A DNA stretch of 64,000 nt, from positions 18,107,464 through 18,171,463 of the forward strand of contig NC_134958.1 of NCBI RefSeq assembly GCF_965638725.1, written 5' to 3'. Shown piece by piece: positions 50,234 to 62,116 of this stretch. Position 1 is the first letter of the stretch. Each line of letters starts with the position of its first letter. This DNA comes from Aptenodytes patagonicus. Taxonomy: Eukaryota > Chordata > Aves > Sphenisciformes > Spheniscidae. Below the pieces are notes generated by a model, which was given only the letters and a program-made list of their open reading frames with translations, was not told the DNA's origin and did not search any database. Both the position numbers and the translations under genes were made by a program.

Positions 50234-53200
50234 GTATCTTTTTTTTTTTTAATATATTGTCACATTACCTCTTGTAGCAAGAACTGTTACATAGTTTTAT
50301 CTGAAGAGTGTTATACCAATGGGCAATTTAACTTGATAAATTCCTTAAGCGAAGAAGCTCCTTTTTCTCAGATGTGTCTCTCCGTGGCTTCTTGTAGGTA
50401 AACTTTCTTAATGTTGCTTTAATGGAAGGTTATAAATAGTGGAGACTTATAAGAAATAAGGAGAGAATGATTATGTATATTTGGTTTTTTGGAATACTTT
50501 TTTTACTGTTTTAATACTATTTTTTAGAATCTTAAGTCAACTTGCTGCTGCATTTAAACATGTTTCCAAGGAAGGAAACTCGTAGCACAGAAAGAGAGTA
50601 TCAATTAACACCAAGCTTTTGATGATTATTATGTGTGGGAATTCTACAAAATGGGGTTATGAAGAGGCCTGTGCTGGATACACAGACCTTGAAAAAAATA
50701 CTTCTGAAGTGGCATTTGTGAGCTTTGATTCAGCACTTTTACAGATTACTTCCATGCTTGGTGTGAATCCATGGTTACCCCTATGATTATTAGTCAGTGT
50801 TTAGAATGCCAGTTACTAATTAAACAGTCATTTTCTTGTAGGTTGCTTAGTACTTTTAACTCTCATTAATTTCAGTGGGACCAGTATGTTGGAGATGTAA
50901 GCCCTCCACATTTAGACAAGATTCAAAGCAGACATGTCTGATTCCTATACTCACATAAGTTTTACAGTAAAAGCATGGCAGAAGTGATGCAAGTTAAAAC
51001 TAACCCTCCAAATTTTTATCTATGTTTATAACGTGTCTTGAACTGTAATTAAGAGTAGTTTTACCAGCACTTGAGCTGCAAACTTGGAGCATCAAAATGG
51101 AAATAAGCTTATGACAACTTATACAAGAAAATTTGTATCTCAGAGTATTGTAGGCATAACCATTTATATTGTTTTAAGCTACTATGGTAATATACAGTTG
51201 CCTGACAAAGTATTTTAGATATATGCTCATATGAGCTCAGTTCATGCATCTGAGCTGAACATAAGAAAGTGACAGTTGCATACATACCTGCTGGTAAAAA
51301 TAAAAAAAAAAAATCAGAAGCAGGCTGCACTTAATATATTATATTCATTGAGTTTGGCTTAACTAGCAGGCTGTAAAGTTTATCACACTAAAGAATAGTA
51401 TTTCCCTGTGTGAAACTGTTGTGTATTTTGGTCTTCCCTCTCTGTAGATTATATTCATTTTTTCTGCACCTGTGTACAACAGTCTTTAGACTGTTTCCCC
51501 ATTGCAAAGTGGAAGAAAACTGTCCTAGCTGTTCAGAGCACTTAGTCCCTTAATGTTGGTTTCTATGAAGTTCCAAACAATACTGTGGATTGACACTACA
51601 GGACATTACAAAAGAGAATATCAAAGTCATGACTTGTGATTAGCAATAATGTGAATTTTTTCCAAGGCCAACAGAGGAGACTTTCAGTAAGTGTTTTTCT
51701 AATAACTTGTATGGATGTGGAGAATAATAGAATGAGGTTAGGTTAGTGTATTGGCATCACAAGGTTTTTAATACAGGATACTGAGTGACAAAAATAGACA
51801 AGTGTTGGCTTGAACTTTTTAGGAAGAAATATAGCCCTGATAAGTAGTTCACAATCTCAGTTCTTTAAAAAAGTTGAATGAGTGCATATCTGTTTCTCTA
51901 GGAAGTACTTAAACTGTGGTGGAACAATTTCAGAAATGTCATTTTTGACTTAAGATCTGCTTCCAAAATTTAGCAGCTAGAAAGGACCATATGAACATTC
52001 TTCGTTTGCCGTAGTGGAAAAATCAGCTGAGCTGACTCAAACCACCTTAAGAGATAGTTGCTAAAAAGGTGAAGAAACTCCAGAGGAAGAAGTAGGGCTC
52101 TAAACTTACACAGGCATTTCTGCAGTGGTTACCTGGTCACAGTTAAGCTCTTACAGATTATATTGTAATAATTACAACTATGCAGTAACACCAAACATTT
52201 AAAAAAATTAAAGAATAGTACTAACACAAGTTATGAGAATATTGTAAGATGAGATCATAACATAGAACTGTATTTGTCAGGGAGCAGCAAAAGCAGACTG
52301 CTCTGCATGGGAAGATGAGCCAGGAGCCAAAGGGGACAGCAGGGCAGGCAGGGGACAGATCCTCTCCTCACCTACAAGGGGCACAAGCCCACTTTGCCCA
52401 AAGAAGAAGAGCAGAGTGGATCCGGTGCCAGTACTGCGGTCAGCCATGCTCCAGTGGTGGCAGGTCTTCAGGCGAGTCCATAGTGACGAGGCAAGTGCAA
52501 GGTGAAGCCAAGTAACAAGATGGCTGCCTAGGCACTAGCACGCCACAGCAGAGCTTAAGCAAAAGTGCAGGCCACCAGCCTGAGCTTAAATACAGCTCCC
52601 GAGCGAATGGGGGGAGGCCTTGACAAAGCCTCACACAGCTCTTCCCAGCAGCCTGAGCCCAGCTTACACAGCTGCACTGTGTCAGAGCTGACCTTGAACA
52701 CAAATAGCCAAACCTGCGGGGGCTGGGGTGGGGTTGCAGAGCCTATTGGTGCACTCAAGGCCATAAGAATATTAAAATAGTTAACTTTCTCCGGCTAAAT
52801 GTGTATACAGTGACATCTTGGAGCTTGATAATGCCTTGTTTATGTTGTGATAGCTAAAACAGGAATATATAAAGAAAGAATGGAATGTAAGCAACAAAAC
52901 TTGTTATTGGCTCTCTGAGGCAAGCAGTAGATGCGTATCATTTACATCCAAAGAAGATCTAGGAATAAACTTACAGTTCGGTCATTAGTGGATGCAGGCT
53001 TTGGCTACTTTGACAAATACTAAAAGAGATGTTCAAGATACAGCTTCCTTATTTCCACATTCCCTTCTCTGGATGAGTACAACACTGATCAGTAATAGCA
53101 ACTTGTTCTGTTAAATAAAGGAAGTGCTTGTTTCTCTTTCAGTAGTGTGATTGCAGTATTCCCCTCTCACAGGTGTTCAGAATACAGAAAGAATTATTGC

Positions 53201-56200
53201 AAAGTGGTGCTGATAAATCCATGTCTGCACTGACTGCTAGCGTCACAAATAAAACAATCTCTCTTTGCAGGGTAGGAAAAATGCAATGATTCCAGCTATG
53301 AGAAGTGGTCGGATAGCATTAAGTGAACAGATAATGAATTCTGGACAAATGAGAGATGGATATCTTTACTTTCAAGAAATCTTAGACAGAATACTTTAAA
53401 AGTTCAGGTAGATGGGTTATCTGTTCCACATTAGAAGTTTCTACCCAAGGAAGTGTTGTCTTTACAGGTATCATAACACAAAAAAACCCACACACGTGCT
53501 TAATACTATAAAGTTGCTTGAACATAGGTATTCTCCAGTATTTCATTATTTTCTGCTAAAATGTCTACCATTCTTCAGTGAGTTGTCTCTAATGCTTATT
53601 ATGAAAGGAATGATATTTTTAAAAGGATTAAATTTGAAGCAATCCTTCCTTCCTTCCTGCCCAGTTTTCTCAAAAGTGGATGGCCTTTACGTTGGATGTA
53701 GAGCACTGACAATTTTTTCAGTACTGGAAACAGTAAATAAAAGTAGGGAAAAGCAGAGGTGTATCCATAACAAGTAATCTGCACTGCAATGTCAGGCTTT
53801 GTGCTCAAGATGAGATCTGTCTGAACTTAGGTGTAATATTAAAAAAATATTTTTTGTATTCTCCATGTTTCACCACATGTTGCAGTTGGAAGAACTTATA
53901 TGCAAGCACATAGTTCTAGTGACACTACTTAATACACTTTGTGAAATCCTCCTTCCAACTTTTATACAACAGAAAAATCGTATCTGAGAAACTGATTTAT
54001 AGTCACCAGTGGAACTGAGGTACAGAAAACTGAACAAGAAAAAATAATGTATTTTTTTTCTGTTGCGTTTAATGACTCATAGAAGGTGAACTTTTCTAAC
54101 ATCTGCATCTTTTTGCTGATAATATTTCAACTTAGAGCAATTTTTTTATTTCAGTGATACACCTGAAACTTTCTTAAGAACTACAAAAGAAAAAAAAATC
54201 CCCCAAACATTCAAAGGTAATGTACTGCAGAACAGGACGCTTAAGAAGCAATTATACTTGCGCGATACCATTTTATTCTTCTGTTTGTCATTCAAATCCT
54301 GTAGAGAGAAAGCAGTCCTCACATGCCTTTACTGAATTGCAGCCCTAGTTTGGTCAGTTTCCGTGGTCTGCAGAAAGGATGGTCATGTGTTACTCCACCT
54401 CTTTCCATTTTCCAGAGCTGTAAAAACTGGAGACAGACTTCAAAGTTGAAGTTAAAACCCCACAGAGAAAATGACAGGCTTATGCCTCTGAATGTAGTTC
54501 TCTCAGTGAATTGATCCTGGAAACATTCTATTAAAAAAAAAGGCTGAACAAGTCTTTTTAAGGACAGGAGAAGAGTTAAATAAGCATGTAAAAGTTAACT
54601 GCCATTTCCTAAGTATATCGAGGTCTGGTAGTGTTTCAGTGTCTGTTTTTATTAATGATCAGTTTCAGTTAAGCAGCAGCAGACAGGGATAAAAAAATTA
54701 GAAGTTAATGAGGGATGAATTAAGTATTCAAAAGGGAGCTGAATGTAGTAACAATAGCTAGACTATTGTCAGCTAAGATTTAATAAGATATTTTGTTGAA
54801 TTTCAGCATTGTTAGTACTTTAAGTGTGTTTTAAAAAGGTACTTTAAGAGAGCACTTCCCTGATAAAAATCAAATCAATAGGCGTTTTTTCCCCCTTGTT
54901 TTCAGTAGATATATTAGTAGAATTAAACTTATCTTTGGAAAAATAAGAATCTGAAGACTGCTACACAGAGAGGTATTCTGTGATTATGAAATCATTCTGT
55001 CAGACTACAGCTTCTTTTGTTCCCCAACATCAAATAGTTGGTTATTGAATGAGTGTTAAAGAAAGCAAAAAGACCTATTTAACATCACGATATGCAGAGT
55101 TTGAAAAATGAAGTTGTGTTTTCCTGGAAAACAAATTCTTTCTTAAAGGGTAAGCATGTCCAAGATGCATTTTAGCAATGTTCATTACCTACAAAATACA
55201 TTGTAATAATATTCTACCTACAAAACTTAAAGATTCTAATGAGCAATAATTACTTGGAAAGGTAAGTTCTGGTATTTTACCAAGTCTGCTTGTAGAACAT
55301 GGGCAGATTTAAAATGTGTTTTAGAGGATATCTTCATCAAAGTAATTTTTCTAGGTAAGGTAGTGATTATGCATAGTACTATGTTTTAGAATTTAATTTT
55401 CTTTTTATCCTTCCCTGCTTTAAATAAAATTTGCAGTTGGTGGGCAGAAGTTATATGTGAGACTTTTTCAACGCAAGCTGAACTGGTTAAAGGTGAACAA
55501 AATAGAGTATGGAGAGATAAGTATGGATTTGTCACCAATAATTGAAGAACTGGCTGAAGCCAGATTTCTGCAAACAGGTATGGCCAGCATTAGTAAATGT
55601 TCAAAATATTACAAATAAAATCTGCAGTTGTGTCATGTTAGAGTTTAATGCACTATGTGCTTGTCTGTGCCTTGAGAAGAGAATTAAAGGAGCAGAATAA
55701 AGGTTTCAGGTAGATGAGTTGTGTGGTGTTGCATTAGAATACAAGCAGTTAGTGCAAATTAGGTAACAGGGAGAGCTAAATAAATGTCAGGGCTATAGGT
55801 GCAACAATAGGCCTTAGTTGCCCTCACCAGCCTCATCTCAGAGCCTGACCTGCGCAGCCTCTGCAGTGGTCCAGGAGCTCTACTTAATATCCTTCAGTAC
55901 TGCCCTGAGCTGTCTTGCAGGCACCCTGTCCCTGGCCTTGTCCGTCCCTGGCTGGCTGGACCTCCAACCAATGCTGCAGGTGTTTGTTTCCAGTCTTGTC
56001 TGTGGCCATGTACTGTGGATGGATCTCAGACGTAAATTGTAGTCTGGTCTCTAGTCTTATGTCCGGCTCATCTCTTGGATCGACCCTGGACCTGATTCAT
56101 CATCATGCCTTTTCTGGGGCTGCCAGTAGAATCTGTTATCGGGACTTTTGCTCTGCCCATTCTGTTCATTTACGGTGGGACTGCAGCAGGGTTGGTGAGG

Positions 56201-59200
56201 ACCCTGTCAGTGCTGTGGTCACTTTTGACTCCTGGTTCATTCCCCCTTGTCGAGCAGCTCTGCTCTTGCTGCTCCCTGGCAGCACATTTTTTTGCATTGG
56301 GCAAAGTTTTAATCATAAGGAAGACAAGTTTTTCTGAACAGCATTTTTTTGTAACTCAGAAGAATTTCTTTATATTTGCTTTTGTTTTGAAGTTGCAAAG
56401 TTTTGAAGTTTCTGATTATCCTATTCCTTCAGACTGGACCTGTGAAGAAAATGAATTTCAAGCTGAACCAGCTAGCATCAATAATACGTTTGAAAAATCT
56501 AAATCATTAGTACTGGGTTATATGAATGTACTGTACTTTGAGCTGTTGCTTGAGTGTATATATATAGCACATAATGAATATATGTGGATCATTTTACTTT
56601 TAGAATCTGAACTGGAAGACCTGTGTGAAGGTTTGGATTTGCTTTCAGCCCCTGAGCTAAAAACATTGGCAAAGATCTTTCACTTGCCAAACCCAAATGG
56701 TCAGAAACAGCAACTTGTGGATGATTTTCTGAGGTTGGCAAAACAACGTTCGGTCTTCAGCAGGACTCAGGCTGGTATTGGGACAGTGATTTTAAAAAGG
56801 TAACTCTGTTTATAGTTAAATTTTGCAGGTGAATGTAAGTTATGCTTCAAAGGACTCAGTCTAGCTGCCTTTTGAAGAGAGGAATGTATTTAGTAATTTT
56901 TTAAATAAAAAAGGGCACCATTAAATTTTGATTCACAGTGGGTCAAACAGAAGGGTATTTGCCCTATTAGACTTTTTTTTTAAACTATGTCATGCTTTTC
57001 AGCTGTGGGCTTGATTATCTATCTCCAAAGTTACTCAGTTATACAGAGAAACATTTCTGAATTATTTAAAGCAAAATCGGTGCAGAAAAACATCTAGGAA
57101 GACATAGGGAAGGTCATCTGATGTAGAATTACAGGGGAGCAATAATGTCTTTTTTTGTGATTGACTTTGTACTTTAGCATAGAGCCTCCTTTTTGGCAAT
57201 ATTTTTAAAGGGAAAAGATTGTTTTCTTGAGAAAGTGTTCTTGCTGTCCTGTGAATTTTTTCACTGTGGCTATCACAGCTGCGTATATCAGATCCCCTTC
57301 ACTTCCAGGTCTTCTGGAGTCCAGATTCAGGTTTAAGGTGTCGTTCTGCCCTAATAGGAGTGATTACAGCATTACCATTCTTGGTGTTTAGGGCTGGATC
57401 TGTAGCTAGAGCATCCACAAAAAGTCTAGGAGTATGAACTGAAGTAATAGCCAGGGTACTGGTGCTAGGGTAGAAGTCAGTTCTGGAGTTTATAAGCTTT
57501 CTTACGCAGTTACCTCTCTTAGTAACTAATACCAAAAAGTAACTGTTTGAATAATAATGCATATAAACAAAGGTTGCTTGTCTAGTAGGCTGGAGAACTA
57601 GGGTCTGAACCCAGTAATTGTGGAATCCTTTCTGTACAAAATGCAGGTTGGGTAGAAAGCTGACAGACATCAGTATGTACTGCGTTTGCTTCAATGACAT
57701 AATTTGTCTTTCCTGTGGTATTCTTTTTCAAATGAGAGAGATACAAAGCTTTGTCAAGTTTTGCATAGCTATGTTTATTGGACAAATACTCCCCCCTGAA
57801 ATCTGTCACATGATTCTCCACAAAATTCCTTGTATTAAAAGGGGCCTAGTACTGGAAGACCTTTAAAATCATCCGTCCATGAAGAATTATTATTATGTCA
57901 ATCAGTAAGGTCTTCTTTCCTTATGCCAAAAGAGAGGCCTAATGCTAGCTTAGTGCTGGGCTTGCAGAGCTTCGCAGCTGGGAGGTTTGCATAGTACGGT
58001 TAGCTTCTTTAAAATAGTTTTACTTGGTCTTTGTTGTTTTCAAAATACAACAGGAGCTCTAGTGGTTCCCATTCTGTTAAAAACAGTATTTCACACTGGT
58101 GTCATTGTCTCCAGTAGCATTGCACTTCATCTGGTCTGCAGGAAAACAGGTGAAGTGATCATAGCCACAGCCATGATTATCTTGTGTTAGAGGATGTTGG
58201 GACTTTGTGATAAGTAAGGATGTTTTAATTTAAGGAGTTGCGGTTGTTTCCTAATTCTAATCCAGGTATAGAAAACCTCAGTATGAAAATATTTTGTATC
58301 ACTTGAAATTTTATTTTTTCTCTTCGATGCTAGATATTTGAACTACATGACGATGCATGATGCATAATTTGTATAAATACGTCTAACAGAAACAAAATTG
58401 TTTTCCGAATACTGGCTTACACTATGCAAAGGAAGGCTAGAAAAAAACGTGTTCAAGAAATGGAAAGGAACCTGGGAAGATGAGTTACGTTCCAAAAAAG
58501 TCCTTGGTGCTGGCTTACTCTCTACTCCAAGAAAAGAGGCTGATAGTTACTTGCTCAGCCACATCAACTTTGGGAATGTAATGCTCTTCGCTGTAGTTGA
58601 CAGCTGAAATACTAGTTACCCCATGAGATCAGAGAAAATCCTGTTTTAAATCTGTGCTGTCCTGTGGACAAGTAACAGAAATCTTGTCTTGTATGAAAAG
58701 GCTGGATGAAGATGTGCTAATGGAGATGATACCCTAAACAAGGGATCTCAAATTGTGGTCTGTAAACATTGCCCTAACAGCAAACCACATCTTGTTGCTT
58801 TTCGGTACTGCCTGGCATAGCAACAGGAGTGGCTGCACCCAAAGGGCAGTTAGTTCCAATTCTATTCTGCTTTAAGTTTGGGCCTTAAACTTTTTATTAG
58901 TTAATGCGTTTCTTTGGCTTTTCACTAGAGGTTACATGCACTACACAGTTTCTCAAGCTGCTTCTTTCAATGAAAATCAAGTTTACACATTAATTGGCTT
59001 GAAAACAAAATTATTCTCATACTTCATTCCGTGTATTTGAATTTTTATAAGTGATGGTAAAAACCATTTGTTATAATCATTTTATTTGTCCTTCCAGGGT
59101 GAAGGACCTGGCTGGAAAATCTGTCAGGGTCTGTAAAGGCCCTCGGGCTGTCTTTTCTCGAATTCTGCTGCTATTTTCACTGTCTGAGTCAATAGAGGAT

Positions 59201-62116
59201 GAAGAAGCTGGTAGTGCTGGTCAAGGCCAGCTCTCCACACTCCTTATGGTAAACATGGGGCGTATGGTATTCCCCAGTTACACTGTAAATAGGAAAACAC
59301 AGGTCTTCCAGGACAGAGAAGATCTTATCAGGTAGGGGGAGCTTTGGCAGTTTGGAAGCCTGTTTATTTCTAGAAAAGCTTTACTGCAGCACTTGTGTAG
59401 GCAAATAAGAATTCATCATGTAGAACTCCAGGTGTAAATAGGTAGAAGTGCACTTTTGCAATGATTTTAAATGCATTTTTGTATTTAGGTAGGACTTGTA
59501 ATTCACAGTGTCTTGCATTTTGAACCAAAATAGCGTATTTATTTGCTTCATGATCATCTGCTGATGAAAGTTGTTTCTTCATTTGCTGTGACGATTATTA
59601 GAATGGACTCTGAACAAAACAAAAAAATACATTCTCTAGTTTATAAGTAATTTTAAACATAAAGTACCCTGCTAGTGTAAACTCTGCTGATCCTACAAGA
59701 TTAAGAATAAAGTTGGCTGCATGGTTCAATGTCTTTGGAGACTGGAAGGGAGTTTTTAAAAGGTATTGTATGGAGGAATTGATTTCTTTTAACTATAAAT
59801 GCTTTTTGAGCCTAATACAGTTACTATGTTTTTTTCCCTTAGGTATGCAACTGCTGCTCATCTGTCAAATGATATAGCCACTGCAATGGTAAATGGGAAC
59901 TGGGAAGAAGCTAATCATCTATATATGTGTGCTAAAGAAACCTGGAACGAACTGAAAAATCACCCCTCTTTGAGGTAGCAAACTGGAAACTAGCCTCGTG
60001 TTCATATGAAACTATTAAGTGTATTACCTTACTTTCGGTACTTTTCCTTTTGAGAGAGGCTTATAGACTAGTGATATTATTGAAGCCTGATAAATTTATA
60101 AGATTTAATGTTCTTGAAAGCTTTGAACTTCCTGGTTGGTTGTTTAGTTTTTAAGTGATTATATGAAAAGGCCTTTTTTATGAAACCTTGGGAATGAATT
60201 GGTAGGCATGCATAAAGTGCTAAAACGTTTCTGTTCTATGTGCCAATGCAGGAGAACAAGAGCCTTATTTTTCCCTTGTCATAATTTGTTTTTATGGCTT
60301 TTAGACAAATAGCAATAAGCAGAATTTAAAATTCACTGTGAACAAAAGAATGTTGCAAACGTTATGGGAAAACATACTGGGTTATTCATCTATTCAGACT
60401 TCCAAGGGGGTGTCATTCAGGAAGCGTTACTAAAGATTTGAGAACTGAAATAACGTGTATTGTTTTTGAAGCATCCTTCATCAATTTTTCTTTCAATTAT
60501 TTTGTTTTCTGGCTTAGTGATACACCGAAAGTTAAAGCCTTATGTTTGACATTATATTAATTTTCACGGCAACTGATTTAAAATAATATTCATAGAGGGT
60601 CATTTGGAGGTCTGTAACATTTCACACTGAAGACAGTGGAAAAAACTATTTTCATTTCAATAAGACATTCAAAAGACTTTGTCTTGAAGCATAGAGGTGC
60701 CTATCCAAAAGATTTTAGTCTTCTTTTATAGCAGGAAATTCCTGTTCTAGCCTTTCTCTTTTGTTCAGCTGTGTTTCTGAAGTTAACCTTCTGACTTAGG
60801 AGAACAAGTTGGCAGTAACAAAACATGATGTAATAAATTGTTTTGCTTCTGATGTAAAACTTACTGGTTTGCTTTACAAATTATTAGTTAATTATTAGTT
60901 AATAATTCCACTGCTGTTGAAACCAAAATATGCTGTGCAAGCACAGCTTGCACCTGCTACTTCAGCTAAACTATTTTCTTACCTTTTGGTTCTTGACGTT
61001 GCAGCTGGGATACTCAGTTCAGTTCAGGTTTGATATATAAGGCATTTATTTTTTGTAAATGCTTTAGGTGTAAGTATTCTTAGTAAGAGAGTTTAAGAAT
61101 TTAAATTGCCATCATTAAATTGATCTGAGCTGCTCTTATCTTTCAGCTATCACAGAATTTTACCTGAGTATCTGCGACATTTCACAGTTGGCTGGGTGTA
61201 TACAAGAATCCTTTCTCAGGGTGTTGAAATTTTGCAGAGACTTCACATGTATGAGGTAAAGTGGTGAAGTGAATAGGAATACGTATTTAATGTAGCATTG
61301 TACATCAATTTACATTTCTGATGTGGCTGGAAAATGGTGATAATGTTTGCCAGGACTTGCTGCAGTTCTCTTAACTGGTTACTTTTAAGGAAAAACAGCC
61401 TTTTTTCTTGCTTTAGAAAGTTTTAAATTGTTTTGGTTTCTGCTTATACTTTGGAGATTTACCATATGTAATACACCGTAAGACTGTTGCTGAGACATTG
61501 TTGTTGCGTTATTTGAAGATACCTGTGTTTCACTAGATTTGGTTGTTGCTTTTAAATAAGATAATCTTGGAAGAAATTTCTTCTCTGAAATCCCTGCCTC
61601 TTCACCTTAGGAGCTAACATCTCCAAAGGCCTCTGACTTACAGTTAAAGCAAACCAGATTTATTCTGAAAAAGACTTTGCCTCTGCAAAAAGGCAACAAG
61701 TAATATTCAGGTCTTTTTCATATACAATAGGGAATACAGAAAGGACAAAAATACTGTGTTTTTGGCAGCTAACCTTTAAGTTTACATAAAAATATCTCTA
61801 TTCTAATAGAGTTTTTAAGATATACTCATGCACCTGAATACATTGGGTGCTGGAATAAAAACGGGGTTTGAATTGTGCAGAGACGAAGTTTTATAGTACC
61901 CAGTAATTAGAATGGAAAGTGACAAGCTAATTATATAATGGAACTTCAACTTGGTTTTCTAACTGAATTAATAAAGATATAATCCTGTTGCTGCAGGAAG
62001 CGGTGCAGGAGCTGCAGACTCTTCTGTCTCAGGATGTGTATTGTACTGACAGCAGAGGGCGATGGTGGGATCGCCTAGCTCTGAATTTACATCAGCACTT
62101 GAAAAACACTAAGAAG
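48931..62116 (+). CDS. FAN1: FAN1, Fanconi-associated nuclease 1, 5' part (7 coding exons; runs off the window)
   Basis: Structure-specific 5' flap endonuclease and exonuclease recruited by monoubiquitinated FANCD2 to repair interstrand crosslinks; it also binds MLH1 and limits triplet-repeat expansion. Coding exons: 48931-50233, 55437-55577, 56604-56799, 59098-59331, 59843-59974, 61147-61255, 61997-62116. They join in frame to 745 residues; human FAN1 has 1017. Visible parts: a basic N-terminus; a UBZ4/Rad18-type zinc finger with Cys60, Cys63, His75 and Cys80 (C-X2-C-X11-H-X4-C); an ISPYF motif with SPYF at 143-146, like the human MLH1-binding SPYF; a poorly conserved linker; the nuclease N-terminal region from about 400; a SAP DNA-binding domain at about 485-530 ([12 protein letters not shown]); then the helical/TPR-like region with GWVYTRILS and [18 protein letters not shown]. 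The exons for the rest of the TPR region and the VRR_NUC catalytic domain are not in the window. Confidence 0.95.
52275..52768 (+). mobile_element. Interspersed repeat copy A, LTR-like, in FAN1 intron
   Basis: A GC-rich block of about 494 bp in AT-rich intron. It begins TGTCAGGGAGCAGCA and ends near GCCTATTGGTGCACTC and CCATAAGA. It aligns in reverse orientation with copy B at 55785-56281, sharing both end motifs and internal phrases (CCAGGAG, TCCTCACC). The TG...CA-type ends in copy B suggest a solo LTR or a short non-autonomous element. The family was not identified and no protein is encoded. Confidence 0.6.
55437..55577 (+). CDS. FAN1: FAN1 coding exon 2
   Basis: Residues 435-481 plus one base. 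The acceptor is TTTGCAG|TTGGTG and the donor is ACAG|GTATGG. Encodes [17 protein letters not shown] and [17 protein letters not shown], close to human. Confidence 0.95.
55785..56281 (-). mobile_element. Interspersed repeat copy B, LTR-like, inverted relative to copy A
   Basis: A 497-bp GC-rich block bounded on the plus strand by TGTCAGGG and CCCTGGCA, which form near-perfect 8-bp inverted termini. Read on the minus strand it begins TGCCAGGGAGCAGCA and ends GCCTATTGTTGCACC then CCCTGACA, matching copy A. No clear target-site duplication was seen. It lies between FAN1 coding exons 2 and 3. Confidence 0.6.
56604..56799 (+). CDS. FAN1: FAN1 coding exon 3 (SAP domain)
   Basis: Residues 482-546 plus two bases. 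The acceptor is CTTTTAG|AATCTG and the donor is AAAAG|GTAACT. Encodes the SAP helix-turn-helix ([18 protein letters not shown]), [19 protein letters not shown] and GIGTVILK. Confidence 0.95.
59098..59331 (+). CDS. FAN1: FAN1 coding exon 4
   Basis: Residues 547-624 plus two bases. The acceptor is CTTCCAG|GGTGAAG and the donor is ATCAG|GTAGGG. Encodes [32 protein letters not shown] and [18 protein letters not shown], near-identical to human. Confidence 0.95.
59843..59974 (+). CDS. FAN1: FAN1 coding exon 5
   Basis: Residues 625-668 plus two bases. The acceptor is TTCCCTTAG|GTATGC and the donor is TTGAG|GTAGCA. Encodes [19 protein letters not shown] and LKNHPSL. Confidence 0.94.
61147..61255 (+). 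CDS. FAN1: FAN1 coding exon 6
   Basis: Residues 669-705. The acceptor is ATCTTTCAG|CTATCAC and the donor is TATGAG|GTAAAG. Encodes [20 protein letters not shown] followed by LQRLHMYE. Confidence 0.95.
61997..62116 (+). CDS. FAN1: FAN1 coding exon 7 (last in window)
   Basis: Residues 706-745. The acceptor is TTGCTGCAG|GAAGCG. Encodes [12 protein letters not shown] and [19 protein letters not shown]. The donor is placed at AAG|GTATTT because similarity to human ends at HLK. The frame stays open for 27 codons after it, so the 3' boundary is less certain than the others. Confidence 0.88.

Noticed and set aside
56105-56803. 232-codon frame including the SAP exon
   Set aside because: Only the part from 56604 is FAN1; the upstream part is repeat copy B and intron read-through before the acceptor.
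57299-57700. 133-codon minus-strand frame in a FAN1 intron
   Set aside because: No family recognised and no promoter or splice context; may be old repeat sequence.
57820-57885. CR1-end-like phrase (CTGGAAGACCTTTAAAATCA)
   Set aside because: Only about 25 bases resemble the CR1 terminus; too short to call.
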